Positions 1 through 9,240 of a DNA stretch of 64,000 bases are shown here, one piece after another. How positions within the stretch are numbered: the stretch's first letter is position 1; every line of letters starts with the position of its first letter. The notes below the pieces were generated by a model, which worked only from the letters and a program-made list of their open reading frames with translations, had not been told where the DNA came from and ran no database searches. The stretch comes from Dickeya dianthicola NCPPB 453 (GTDB lineage Bacteria > Pseudomonadota > Gammaproteobacteria > Enterobacterales > Enterobacteriaceae): positions 2,706,323-2,770,322 of the forward strand of contig NZ_CM001841.1 in assembly GCF_000365305.1 (NCBI RefSeq), written 5' to 3'. The translations under genes were made by a program, and so were the position numbers.

Positions 1-580
1 GGCAATGCTTTCTCATCACCTGCAGCATCGGATTAATAATAGAAACAGACGCGGGTCGGGTTAATAATTTATTGATAAACGCGGCATCCATTTTCACACT
101 GGAAATCATGCCATCATAAAATGGCTTTAGATTCATTCGTCCAGAGCCGAAATTATCCAGCCACAAATGAAAAGACTGGCTTAACTTAGTCATCTGGGAA
201 TTATCTCGCCCTCGGGATATATCAGGAAAATCTTCATTAATTTCAAGTTGCAAGAACGGCAACGTGCGAAACTGCCGGCCCAGCAACTCGTCGTTAACCA
301 AAAACTCCGTCAATGTATTGTCGATTTTCAGCAGCGCAGTCACCCGGTTATTGATAAACCAGGCTGATTTATCTTTCAGGATTGCCAGTTGCTCTCTCAG
401 CAATGTCTGCTTCTGCCGGTGGCTCAGCATGCCCAGTAAGATTTCCTGCGGCATGGACAGATTGCCTGCCGTGCTATGGAAACGCCCGATCATCTCTAAC
501 GCCAGCAACCGTGAATCCAGATGATAAATCGGAGAGAACAGATACTGACTGACATAGTCAACTTCAAGCTGGATACGCAT
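1..580 (-). CDS. EAL-domain protein with degenerate motifs (5' part; 3' end outside window)
   Basis: The reading frame starts with ATG at 580 and runs leftward out of the window, giving about 193 N-terminal residues. The fold pattern resembles the PdeH/YhjH group of stand-alone EAL proteins, which normally hydrolyse cyclic di-GMP. Several catalytic signatures are altered. The EAL motif reads L-E-M-I (Glu29). The DDFG motif reads LDNFGSG, so its second Asp is Asn (residues 142-143). The Asn expected in the hNhS motif appears to be Lys (ALLKID). The Glu of LQLEINE and the Lys of SVKMD remain. Such changes are seen in inactive EAL proteins like YdiV that act by protein binding, so enzymatic activity is doubtful. 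The family call is firm; loss of activity is inference, and the last conserved motifs lie outside the window. Confidence 0.8.
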   Translation of the reverse strand, partial: MRIQLEVDYVSQYLFSPIYHLDSRLLALEMIGRFHSTAGNLSMPQEILLGMLSHRQKQTLLREQLAILKDKSAWFINNRVTALLKIDNTLTEFLVNDELLGRQFRTLPFLQLEINEDFPDISRGRDNSQMTKLSQSFHLWLDNFGSGRMNLKPFYDGMISSVKMDAAFINKLLTRPASVSIINPMLQVMRKHC

Positions 581-770
581 AGTGTTATAGCCAGATTAAA
601 AGGTTGAACCCGCCGTAACGGGCAGCCAGGCAGCGTATGCCTGACCTGATCCTATTCGCTGCAACCACTCCAGAAACATTAAAGATTATTAACAATAATA
701 TTCAAACGAGGCACGTGATATTATGCCGACTCGACAACGACTATTCCGATTCAACCATCGCACACCTATA

Positions 771-981
771 GAGCCTATCCCAGTAGGCGTTATTGGCGCA
801 GCCAGTTTGGACTCGGACAGCGCGCAGACAACATGCAACGCATGTTGAACGGACAAAGCTCTTTGTCCGGCCCAACGGGCGAGCGCAGCGAGTAAACCGG
901 AACGTACACGTAGTACGTGAGGATTTCGAGCACTGCCCAGGGCCAAAATGGCAAGTGAAATAGCCCTAATGGGATAGGCTC
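771..981. mobile_element. MITE-like element, 211 bp, with terminal inverted repeats
   Basis: The left end gagcctatccca (771-782) is repeated as a perfect 12-bp inverted copy at 970-981, and similarity continues inward through TAGG. The dinucleotide TA flanks both ends, as expected for a TA target duplication of the IS630/Tc1-mariner type. A leftward frame of 85 codons crosses the element but has no recognisable protein and is probably not a gene. The element therefore looks non-autonomous. I recall very similar sequences scattered through Dickeya and related genomes, but only one copy is in this window. The inverted repeats are seen directly; mobility and family are inference. Confidence 0.65.
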
Positions 982-1295
982 TAAATACCCGTAAGAAAAT
1001 ATGATAATAACCCTAATCCTTTTTCACGCGAATACCCATTTGGTTACTACTTACTTAGCTACTACCTTGCTTAGTGCTTAATTACTACCGAACCGACACT
1101 AATCTATAATTTGGCGGTATCGAAAAACAATCCGTTTTTCATTTTTCAGACAAAGCCCTAACGTTTATTTCAGGTTATTGACAAATACCCGATCACCAAA
1201 CAATCAATAAGATTGCTGTGCTCTTTTTGTTCTGTGCGTTTCTTTCGCTGTTGTAACTTTTTTTTGTTGTAATTTTTTCTTCATTGCACAGAAAA
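982..1295. other. AT-rich intergenic region without a gene
   Basis: No credible reading frame is present between the MITE-like element and the end of nlpC. The stretch is AT-rich. At 1250-1281 it has two adjacent 16-bp units beginning gttgtaa and ending in a T-run. Read on the minus strand these are A-rich, so they are not an obvious terminator for nlpC. Confidence 0.5.
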
Positions 1296-1760
1296 TCAGA
1301 TGCGGCGAGCCTGCCAATAGGCCCGTTTCCAGTAAACGTTGTTCAGTGATGACCGCATAACGCCGCGGCTGGTAGAGGCATGAATAAACTGGTCATTATT
1401 GTCGTAAATGCCGACATGCAGCCCATTCTCACCGCTACCGGTACGGAAAAAAACCAGGTCGCCCGGCAGTAATGCGTCACGGTCGACGTGAGTACCGACT
1501 TCAGTTTGTTCCTCTGTCGAGCGCGGCAGCGTCAGGCCGAACCGGTCACGAAACGTCAGATAAACGAAGCCGGAGCAATCGATACCGTTCTGATCCAGCC
1601 CGCCATAGCGATATGGCGTGCCTCGCCATTTCGCCAGTTGAGCGTGCAACTGCGTCCGCACCTCGCTGGCATCGCCCAAACGGGTACTCTGCGGAACGTG
1701 GCTGCTGCACCCGGCCAGAAATAGCGCCGCCAGTATTAACCAGAATCTCCAAAACTTCAT
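1296..1760 (-). CDS. nlpC: NlpC/P60-family lipoprotein
   Basis: The product of 154 residues is a probable peptidoglycan endopeptidase anchored in the outer membrane. Residues 1-18 form a lipoprotein signal ending in the lipobox LAGC, with Ser-Ser after the lipidated Cys. The NlpC/P60 cysteine peptidase domain follows, with the catalytic Cys in the motif NGIDCSGFVY and the His in GLHVGIY. A second conserved His lies in QFIHAST. Length matches E. coli NlpC. As in E. coli, it is the last gene after btuC-btuE-btuD and reads in the same direction. It is separated from btuD by 255 bp that contain a 17-bp tandem repeat, so it may also have its own promoter. Confidence 0.95.
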   Translation of the reverse strand: MKFWRFWLILAALFLAGCSSHVPQSTRLGDASEVRTQLHAQLAKWRGTPYRYGGLDQNGIDCSGFVYLTFRDRFGLTLPRSTEEQTEVGTHVDRDALLPGDLVFFRTGSGENGLHVGIYDNNDQFIHASTSRGVMRSSLNNVYWKRAYWQARRI

Positions 1761-1783
1761 GCATCATGCTCGCTGTTAACGGG

Positions 1784-1834
1784 GGGACAACTGTTGATAA
1801 AGGACAACTGTTGACAAGGGACAACTGTTGACGG
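1784..1834. repeat. Three 17-bp tandem repeats with a repeated palindrome upstream of nlpC
   Basis: Units lie at 1784-1800, 1801-1817 and 1818-1834. Each contains acaactgttga, whose core caactgttg is a 9-bp palindrome. They sit 24-74 bp before the nlpC start on its upstream side. The regular spacing and the conserved palindrome resemble iterons or an operator array, but plain slippage could also make them. Confidence 0.75.
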
Positions 1835-2015
1835 AAAACAACCCCACAAAAACCGAATTACGTCATATTATCATTCGTGCCGAACATTAATCGGCCGAAA
1901 AAAGAGAATTTTTCTGTCGTGACAACGCATTACAACGAGCATTTTGCCCCGGCGTCACACGCGAACCCGCCGGAAACCATAGCGGGACGGGTATCGACGT
2001 TTCCCCCAGCGCCCG

Positions 2016-2789
2016 TCATTCCTGCTGCGCCAGCATCCAGTGGCGACCGTCCAGCGCATAACGCGTAAACGCCACCCCAAATACCGGGGACAGCGCTTCC
2101 GGCTGCATCACATCAGCCGCCGCCCCGTCCGCCATCAGCTCACCGCGCGCCATCAGCCATACCCGGTCGGCATGATGCAGGGTATGGTTCAGGTCATGAC
2201 CCGACGCGATGACCGCAACCCCGGCCCGGCACAACGCAGCCAGCAATGCATCCAGCGCCACACGTTGGGCGATATCCAGACTGGCGGCGGGTTCATCCAA
2301 CAGCAATAACCGGGCCGAAGGATTCAGCGTCGGCCAGACTTGCAGCAACACCGCCGCTAACCGGACCCGCTGCCATTCGCCGCCGGAAAGCCGGGTCAGC
2401 GGGCGGCGCAATTTATCCGTCAACGACAATCGCTCAGCCAACTGCTGCACCACGGTATCGACACTGTCGGCATCGCAGTGCGCCGGCTGGTGCAACTGCA
2501 GGTACTGGAACACCGGCATCAGCGCCAATGCGCTATGGTGTTGCGGCAGGTAGGCGCGAACCCTCGCCAGGTCGCGCGCCGACCAGGCGGCGATAGACTG
2601 CCCCAACAGCCGCGTCTCGCCGTCGTCCCCCGGCTGTAATCCGGCCATTAACGCCAGCAGCGTGCTCTTACCCGCGCCATTGGGGCCAATAATATGCACC
2701 AGTTCACCGGGACGGCAACAAACCGCTACCGATGATAAACGCCCGGCGACACTGACATTGTGCAGGTACAGCAACGGTTGGTCAGGCAC
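2016..2789 (-). CDS. btuD: Vitamin B12 ABC transporter ATP-binding protein BtuD
   Basis: This cytoplasmic ATPase of 257 residues powers cobalamin import through BtuC. Walker A is GPNGAGKST (about residues 36-44), the ABC signature is LSGGEWQRVRLA, and Walker B with the catalytic Glu is LLLLDEPAAS. The switch His is in ASGHDLNHTL. Its start lies 2 bp after the btuE stop, so the two genes are translated together. The periplasmic binding protein BtuF is not encoded here, as in E. coli, where it lies elsewhere. Length is close to the E. coli protein (249). Confidence 0.96.
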   Translation of the reverse strand: MPDQPLLYLHNVSVAGRLSSVAVCCRPGELVHIIGPNGAGKSTLLALMAGLQPGDDGETRLLGQSIAAWSARDLARVRAYLPQHHSALALMPVFQYLQLHQPAHCDADSVDTVVQQLAERLSLTDKLRRPLTRLSGGEWQRVRLAAVLLQVWPTLNPSARLLLLDEPAASLDIAQRVALDALLAALCRAGVAVIASGHDLNHTLHHADRVWLMARGELMADGAAADVMQPEALSPVFGVAFTRYALDGRHWMLAQQE

Positions 2790-2791
2790 CG

Positions 2792-3343
2792 TTACTGCGC
2801 CAGCGCCTGTTCAATCGCTTTAATAATCACGCCATCATCCGGCGCCATGTCCGGTGAAAAACGCGCGATCGCCTCGCCGCGGCGGTTAATCAGAAATTTC
2901 TCGAAGTTCCACAGAATATCGCCTGGATGAGCCGGTGCCTGCCCTTTACTGACGCGGCGCTCATAAAATTCACTACCCTGTGGTCGCAGCGCTTCCGGCT
3001 GTGCCTGAATCAATGCCTGATACAACGGATGACGAGCGCTCCCGTTGACGTCAATTTTGCCAAACATCGGAAACTGTACACCGAAGGTCCCGCGACAAAA
3101 CGCGTTTATCTCTTCGTTGCTGCCCGGTTCCTGCCCGGCAAATTCGTTAGAGGGAAACCCCAGTACCGCGAACCCGCGGTCACGATAGGTTTCATACAGA
3201 TTTTCCAGCGCTTCGTATTGCCTGGTCAGCCCGCACTGCGAGGCGACATTGACCACCAGCAGCACATTATTGCGCCAGTTTTCCAGTGATGCCTGACGGC
3301 CATCGATGGTTTGCAGGGGAATTGCGTATAGGTTATTGCTCAT
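2792..3343 (-). CDS. btuE: Glutathione peroxidase-like thiol peroxidase BtuE
   Basis: The protein of 183 residues belongs to the glutathione peroxidase family, and E. coli BtuE reduces peroxides and is not needed for B12 transport. The peroxidatic Cys is in NVASQCGLTRQYEAL. The family Gln/Trp residues are visible near LGFPSNEF and WNFEKFLI. The frame is open upstream to 3586, but the Met at 3343 follows a good Shine-Dalgarno (AGGAACAG) and gives the exact E. coli length. It sits between btuC and btuD in the same operon, the usual enterobacterial arrangement. Confidence 0.95.
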   Translation of the reverse strand: MSNNLYAIPLQTIDGRQASLENWRNNVLLVVNVASQCGLTRQYEALENLYETYRDRGFAVLGFPSNEFAGQEPGSNEEINAFCRGTFGVQFPMFGKIDVNGSARHPLYQALIQAQPEALRPQGSEFYERRVSKGQAPAHPGDILWNFEKFLINRRGEAIARFSPDMAPDDGVIIKAIEQALAQ

Positions 3344-3402
3344 TGTCTGTTCCTGTTTTCGTCGAACCGGCTTGTTCGCCGGTCTGTTCATCATTGCGGG
3401 AA

Positions 3403-4404
3403 TTACGCCTGATGGCGCAGCAGCAGCCAGATAAACCAGGGCGCTCCCAGCGTGGCGGTGACTACGCCGACCGGCAGCTCCGCGGTCGCCAGCAACGTGC
3501 GCGCCAGCGTATCCGCCAGCATCAGCACAACGGCGCCAGCCAGTCCGCACCCGGTTAATAGATAGCGCTGATCGGTCAGCCCGCACAAGCGCAAAATATG
3601 CGGGATGACCAACCCGACAAAGCCGATCACGCCAGCCAACGCCACACTGATGCCCACCAGCGCGCCCATTACCAGCACCAGCAAATTACGCCAGTAAAAT
3701 ACCGCGACCCCTAGCTGTCTGGCGGCCAGTTCGCCCAGCGCCAGTTGATTGAGCACCCCGCCGCAACACGCCAGCCAGACCAGCAACGGCAGCATCAGCA
3801 ACATCAATCCGCCGTAACGCCAGTCGATCCCGCTAAATCCCCCCATCATCCAGTACATCAGTTGGCGCAAATCAAGGCTGGTGCTGAAATAGACCGCCCA
3901 GGTCATCAGCGCGCTGCAGATAATGCCCAGCGCCACGCCGATCAACAGCAAGCGCGCGTTGGACACCCCGACGCGGGAAAACCGCAGCAACATCAATGTC
4001 ACCAGCAGCGCGCCCGCGATGGCGCACAAGCTGAGGCTCCAGACCGGCAGCATCCCTTGTCCAATCAGCACCGCCAGCACCAGCGCCACGCCCGCGCCGC
4101 TGGATACGCCGAGCAACCCCGGTTCGGCCAGCGGATTATCGAATACCGCCTGCATCACCGCGCCGCCCATCGCCAGGCCCGCCCCGACCAGCATCACCGC
4201 CAACGTGCGCGGCAACCTGAGCTGCCAGATAAACAACGACGAGTCTGAATCCAGCCAGTGCGTCGGTCCAATCCAGCGTTCACCGGCGCACAGACTCATC
4301 GCCACGCCGACCGCCAGCAACAGCCATAACCCTAATAACCGCTGACGATCTCGCCTGCGCTGTTGCTGTTTCAGTTGGGTATAACGCACCGGAGTTAACT
4401 GCAT
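3403..4404 (-). CDS. btuC: Vitamin B12 ABC transporter permease BtuC
   Basis: This inner-membrane permease of the FecCD/BtuC family has 333 residues and about ten hydrophobic segments. It moves cobalamin handed over by BtuF, using ATP hydrolysis by BtuD. Typical motifs are the [15 protein letters not shown] stretch and the coupling region [13 protein letters not shown]. The start at 4404 was chosen over the upstream Met at 4452 because it begins the family N-terminus and puts a basic cytoplasmic stretch before the first membrane helix. E. coli ihfA, which precedes btuC, is not present here. I saw no cobalamin riboswitch in the 280 bp upstream. Confidence 0.95.
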   Translation of the reverse strand: MQLTPVRYTQLKQQQRRRDRQRLLGLWLLLAVGVAMSLCAGERWIGPTHWLDSDSSLFIWQLRLPRTLAVMLVGAGLAMGGAVMQAVFDNPLAEPGLLGVSSGAGVALVLAVLIGQGMLPVWSLSLCAIAGALLVTLMLLRFSRVGVSNARLLLIGVALGIICSALMTWAVYFSTSLDLRQLMYWMMGGFSGIDWRYGGLMLLMLPLLVWLACCGGVLNQLALGELAARQLGVAVFYWRNLLVLVMGALVGISVALAGVIGFVGLVIPHILRLCGLTDQRYLLTGCGLAGAVVLMLADTLARTLLATAELPVGVVTATLGAPWFIWLLLRHQA

Positions 4405-4688
4405 GGGGTCGCCTGCAATGAAAAATCGGACAATGGCGATCATGATGCGCATATCCGCAGTGATATCAAGCTGATGCCGTGAATTTTCGCCAGGGAATGG
4501 AAAGCGGCTCGCAAAGTATGCCGCCAGGGATCATGACCCATTCCCCCCGCCGCATTGTATGAGATGTGATTATCTTATCCAGATTGATTGTTTTTTAATC
4601 GCCGCAATCTCGGCTACCTTTATATCTATAGGTCATTATCAACACATCTGTTAGATCATCATCAACCAGTTATTCTGCGGGGTAAATT

Positions 4689-4943
4689 ATGCTGACATCC
4701 CTTTGGCGCACGCTGTATCGCGGCCGGCGAAAAAACGAAAGCCGGCAGACCGAGCCATCCGGCAACTGCGTCGAATGCGAATACAGCTTCTACAACCACG
4801 AAGCCAACCTGCCATTCGACCAGATTGAAGAGTGCCTGCGCGCCCGCCGCGACGCGCTGATGCAGGAACATCCACCGCTGAACGACCCCATGCCCAGAGC
4901 CATACGCCCGCGCTGGGCGGGCAAGTCATCAGGCTCAGGCTGA
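4689..4943 (+). CDS. Small protein of unknown function
   Basis: A frame of 84 codons starts at an ATG preceded by the purine-rich gcgggg. An AT-rich region with TATATC-like -10 candidates lies further upstream. The predicted protein is hydrophilic, begins with a basic segment (RRGRRKNE-like composition) and carries a CxxC pair in [18 protein letters not shown]. No signal peptide or membrane segment is visible. I do not recognise a family. Its last codons overlap the 3' end of the convergent cobB gene by 9 bp. Coding is plausible from the ribosome-binding site and the non-random residue pattern, but not proven. Confidence 0.5.
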   Translation: MLTSLWRTLYRGRRKNESRQTEPSGNCVECEYSFYNHEANLPFDQIEECLRARRDALMQEHPPLNDPMPRAIRPRWAGKSSGSG

Positions 4944-5765
4944 CGCCAACGGGTGTTGCACCAGCCAGGTGCGAACGAATTCCACCACCACCTTGCTGGC
5001 AGGGCCATAGATATGTTCATCGAACTGGCTCTGCACCTGGCTGGGCTCCAGGTTCAACTCCACGGTATGCGCGCCGTGTACTCTCACTTCATGCACAAAG
5101 CCGGCAGCCGGATAGACATGGCCCGAGGTCCCAATGGCGATAAACAGGTCTGCTTCCGACAGCGCGTGATAAATGTGTTCCATCCCCAGCGGCATTTCGC
5201 CAAACCACACCACGTGCGGGCGCAACGGCGCCGGAAACTGGCAGCAGTGGCAACGCTCGTCCGCCGAAACATCGCCCATCCACTCAAACACCTGCCCGCT
5301 CTGGCTGCAACGCACTTTCAACAGCTCGCCATGCATGTGGATGATGCGTTTGTTGCCGGCGCGCTCATGCAGGTTGTCAATGTTCTGGGTTACCAGCAGA
5401 AAATGATCGCCAAGCGCCGCTTCCAGTTCCGCCAGCGCCAGATGTGCGCCGTTGGGCGCAATCTCCGGCTGCTGTAGCTGGCGACGGCGCTGGTTGTAAA
5501 AATTCTGAACCGTTTGCGGATCGCGATGAAACCCTTCCGGGGTGGCGACATCCTCCACCCGGTGCTCTTCCCACAGTCCATCCGAAGCACGAAACGTGCG
5601 AATACCGGATTCGGCAGAAACCCCCGCTCCGGTAAGGACAACAACACGTGGTTTATTCACGTTTTTGACCACCAGATAATCAAGATGAAAAATGCGGGCA
5701 CACAAACGCTGATGACGGAGACGCTTTCGCTGCCGAAAACGGTGTAATCGCTGACGCGAGTGCAT
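4935..5765 (-). CDS. cobB: NAD-dependent protein deacylase (sirtuin) CobB
   Basis: The 276-residue class III sirtuin removes acetyl and succinyl groups from lysines using NAD. The Rossmann motif is [26 protein letters not shown] and MHGELLKV contain the catalytic His. The zinc Cys pairs are in CSQSG and CHCC. The Tyr and Arg that give E. coli CobB desuccinylase activity are kept in NFYNQRRRQ. The N-terminus has the Arg/His-rich extension of the long E. coli isoform. At the place of the internal E. coli start (Met37) there is a GTG (5660) before [10 protein letters not shown], so a 241-residue short form is possible. nagK, the usual upstream neighbour in E. coli, is missing. Confidence 0.96.
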   Translation of the reverse strand: MHSRQRLHRFRQRKRLRHQRLCARIFHLDYLVVKNVNKPRVVVLTGAGVSAESGIRTFRASDGLWEEHRVEDVATPEGFHRDPQTVQNFYNQRRRQLQQPEIAPNGAHLALAELEAALGDHFLLVTQNIDNLHERAGNKRIIHMHGELLKVRCSQSGQVFEWMGDVSADERCHCCQFPAPLRPHVVWFGEMPLGMEHIYHALSEADLFIAIGTSGHVYPAAGFVHEVRVHGAHTVELNLEPSQVQSQFDEHIYGPASKVVVEFVRTWLVQHPLASA

Positions 5766-5962
5766 GTCTGCTCCTTAGATTGTCTTTAGCGCGTATCGAC
5801 GGATACGCCCTGCGTCCGCCCTGATAGCGGAGTTATCATGGTGCCGGTCATTCGCACCGACGCGGTACTGCCTGACCCATCAAGTGTAGCAATGCCGCGC
5901 CGCGCACGCCGCCCGCATCGCCATATGACGTCGCCGCTGCACCCATGCAATGGCGGCGCGGG

Positions 5963-7206
5963 TTACTGGCCGCTCAATATCCGGGCCGGGTCGATGCGGC
6001 TGGCGCGGCGGGCCGGATACCAACTGGCAATCAGGCTCAGCACCAGCGAGGTGACCAGCACGATAACCACATCCAGCATATGCAGTTCCGACGGCAGAAA
6101 ATCAATGAAATAAATATCGCCGGACAGAAAACGGTGGCCGGTCAGCGTTTCAAGGCTGCGAATCAGCGGCGTCAGTTGTAGCGTGACCACAATACCCGCC
6201 AGGGTCCCCACCACGCTGCCGAGCAGCCCGGCCAGCAAACCGTACCAGACAAAAATGGCGCGGATCAGGCCGTCGCCCGCGCCCAGCGTGCGTAACACGG
6301 CGATGTCGCTGCTCTTGTCCTTCACCGCCATCACCAGCGTGGAAACGATGTTGAAGCAGGCCACGCCGATGACCAACACCATAGCAAGGTACATGATGGT
6401 GCGGATCATCTGAATATCGCGGTACATGTAACCGTAAGTGCCGACCCAACTGCGGATATAGACATAGACATTGGTCGCCTCGCCCGCGTCATGCACCAGC
6501 TTCTGGGCGGCAAACACATCCTGCGCCTTGATGGCGATGCCGGTGATGCCGTCGCCCAGATCCAGATACTGCTGGGCATCGGCCAGCGGCACCAGCGCCA
6601 GGCTGTGATCCAGTTGACCGCTCAACTGCAAAATGCCCGCCACCTGTAACCGAATGCGTTTCGGCTGCAGCAGTTTCATCTGCGGGTCGCTATTGGGAAT
6701 CATCACGGTGACCCAGTCGCCGCTTTTCGCGCCCAGCGCATCCGCTACCCCCTTGCCGATAATGACCTGCTGTGCGCCGGCATGAAAACGCGACCAGGCA
6801 TTGTCCTGCACGAACTGCGGCAAAGCGCTCAGCTTCAGTTCCTGTTGGGGATCCACGCCTTTGAATTGGATAGCTTTCAGGCTGGCGCCGTTTTCCAGCA
6901 AACCGGTAAAACTAACGTAAGGCGCCGCGGCCGCGACGCCGGGAACACGTTCAATCTTCGGCAACAGCGGTTGCCAGTCCCGGAACGGCTGGTTGACCGC
7001 TTCGATTTCGCCATGCGGCACCACGGCCAGAATGCGGTTGTTCAGCTCGCGTTCGAAGCCGTTCATCGCGCTCAAACCGACGATCAACACCGCCACGCCC
7101 AGCGCAATGCCGAGGGTGGAAATCACCGAAATCAGCGACACCATGCCGCTGCGACGACGCCCGCGGCTGAAACGCAACCCAACCAGCAGCGAAAGCGGAG
7201 GAAAAG

Positions 7207-7210
<4 letters not shown>
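5963..7210 (-). CDS. lolE: Lipoprotein-releasing system transmembrane subunit LolE
   Basis: LolE (415 residues) pairs with LolC in the inner-membrane LolCDE complex, which extracts outer-membrane lipoproteins and passes them to LolA. It has one N-terminal membrane helix, a large periplasmic domain (about residues 45-265) and three C-terminal helices of the FtsX/MacB type. The conserved [14 protein letters not shown] segment follows the first helix. Its ATG overlaps the lolD stop by 4 bp, showing translational coupling. The order lolC-lolD-lolE matches E. coli. Confidence 0.96.
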
Positions 7211-7906
<696 letters not shown>

Positions 7907-7914
<8 letters not shown>

Positions 7915-9109
7915 AACGTAAAGCCTCTGCGGGATGGGTGGCGGCCGCGCGCCAGGAAGGATAAAGCGTGGAAAGCAGCGCCAGCAGCATCGCCACCAGC
8001 GCAATGGCGATCACCTGCGCCAGTTGGATCTGCACCGGCAGCGCGCCGCCGTCGATCAGCAGCCCGAGCATCGGCATCAGGGTATTAAGCTGACTGGCCA
8101 GCACCATACCCAGTATCGCCCCGACCAGCGCCCCCATCACACCGGCGCCGCCGCCCTGAACCATGAATACCGCCATAATCTGGCGTCGGGTCAACCCCTG
8201 CGTCTGCAAGATAGCGACCTCGCCCTGTTTTTCCATCACCAGCAAGCCCAGCGACGTAATGATATTGAACGCGGCGACGGCCACAATCAGGCTTAGCAGC
8301 AGCCCCATCATGTTTTTCTCCATCCTCACCGCCTGGAACAGTTCACCTTTGCGTTCGCGCCAGTCTTTCCACTGCGTCCCCGGCGGCAACGCCTGTTGGC
8401 TGAGCGTGTCCACCGTCAGCGGCTGGTTGAGCCACAGCCGCCAGCCGGTAATGTTGCCGAGCGGATAGCGCATCAGGCGCGAGGCGTCCTGCTGGTTTAC
8501 CAGCAGTTGGTAGCCATCCACTTCGCTGCGGGCGGAAAAGGTGCCGGCCACGGTAAACAGCCGCTGGCTGGGCACGCGCCCCATCGGCGTCAGCTGACTG
8601 GCGCTGGTGACCATCAGCCGCAGTGAGTCGCCCGTTTTGACGCCAAGCTGGCTGGCCAGTTGCTCGCCGAGAATCACCTGATACTGCCCCGGCTGCAATT
8701 GCTGCAAGTGGGTATTGACCAGATAGTTCGCCAGCGGCTCCTGCTCGTCGGGGTTCACGCCGAGCATCACCCCCACCGCCACGCTGCGGGCGCTTTGCAG
8801 CACCACATCGCCGGTGGTCAGCGGCGCGATACGGCTGATGCCTTGCAGGCTGGACAGCGACGAAGACGGCAACGTCTGCGGGTTCAGGGAGCCTTGCGGC
8901 GTGGTGATGATGGCCTGAGGCATCAGCCCCAGAATGCTGTTTTCCAGTTCCCGTTCAAAGCCGTTCATTACCGACAGTACGGTGACCAGCGCCATCACCC
9001 CGAGGGTGATGCCAATGGCGGACAACCAGGAAACAAACCGCCCGAAGCGGTCCGCGGCCCGCCCTCGCATGTAGCGCAGGCCGATGAAAAGTGCGACAGG
9101 TTGATACAT
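7907..9109 (-). CDS. lolC: Lipoprotein-releasing system transmembrane subunit LolC
   Basis: LolC (400 residues) is the subunit that recruits the chaperone LolA. It has an N-terminal helix, a periplasmic domain and three C-terminal helices with FtsX-like topology. The conserved [15 protein letters not shown] stretch lies after helix 1. It is the first gene of the lolCDE operon. The 130 bp upstream are shared with the divergent mfd gene and should hold both promoters. Confidence 0.96.
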
Positions 9110-9240
9110 GAAATCCGTCTGGATGAGGTTGCTAAAGCAAAGTGAACAGGGATAATAAAGGGTAGTACTACTTTATGGAACCCTAACCCTCTCTCTTCCC
9201 AACTTTTTCTTAGTGGATATCGAGACCTGATAATCGGATG

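Noticed and set aside
689-946. 85-codon leftward frame within the MITE-like element
   Set aside because: It follows the structure of the repeat element, shows no protein family pattern and starts inside the flanking AT-rich DNA. It is better explained as part of the element.
4405-4688. Possible cobalamin riboswitch upstream of btuC
   Set aside because: No B12-box-like sequence (GCCACTG type) could be found on the minus strand, and E. coli btuCED also lacks one.
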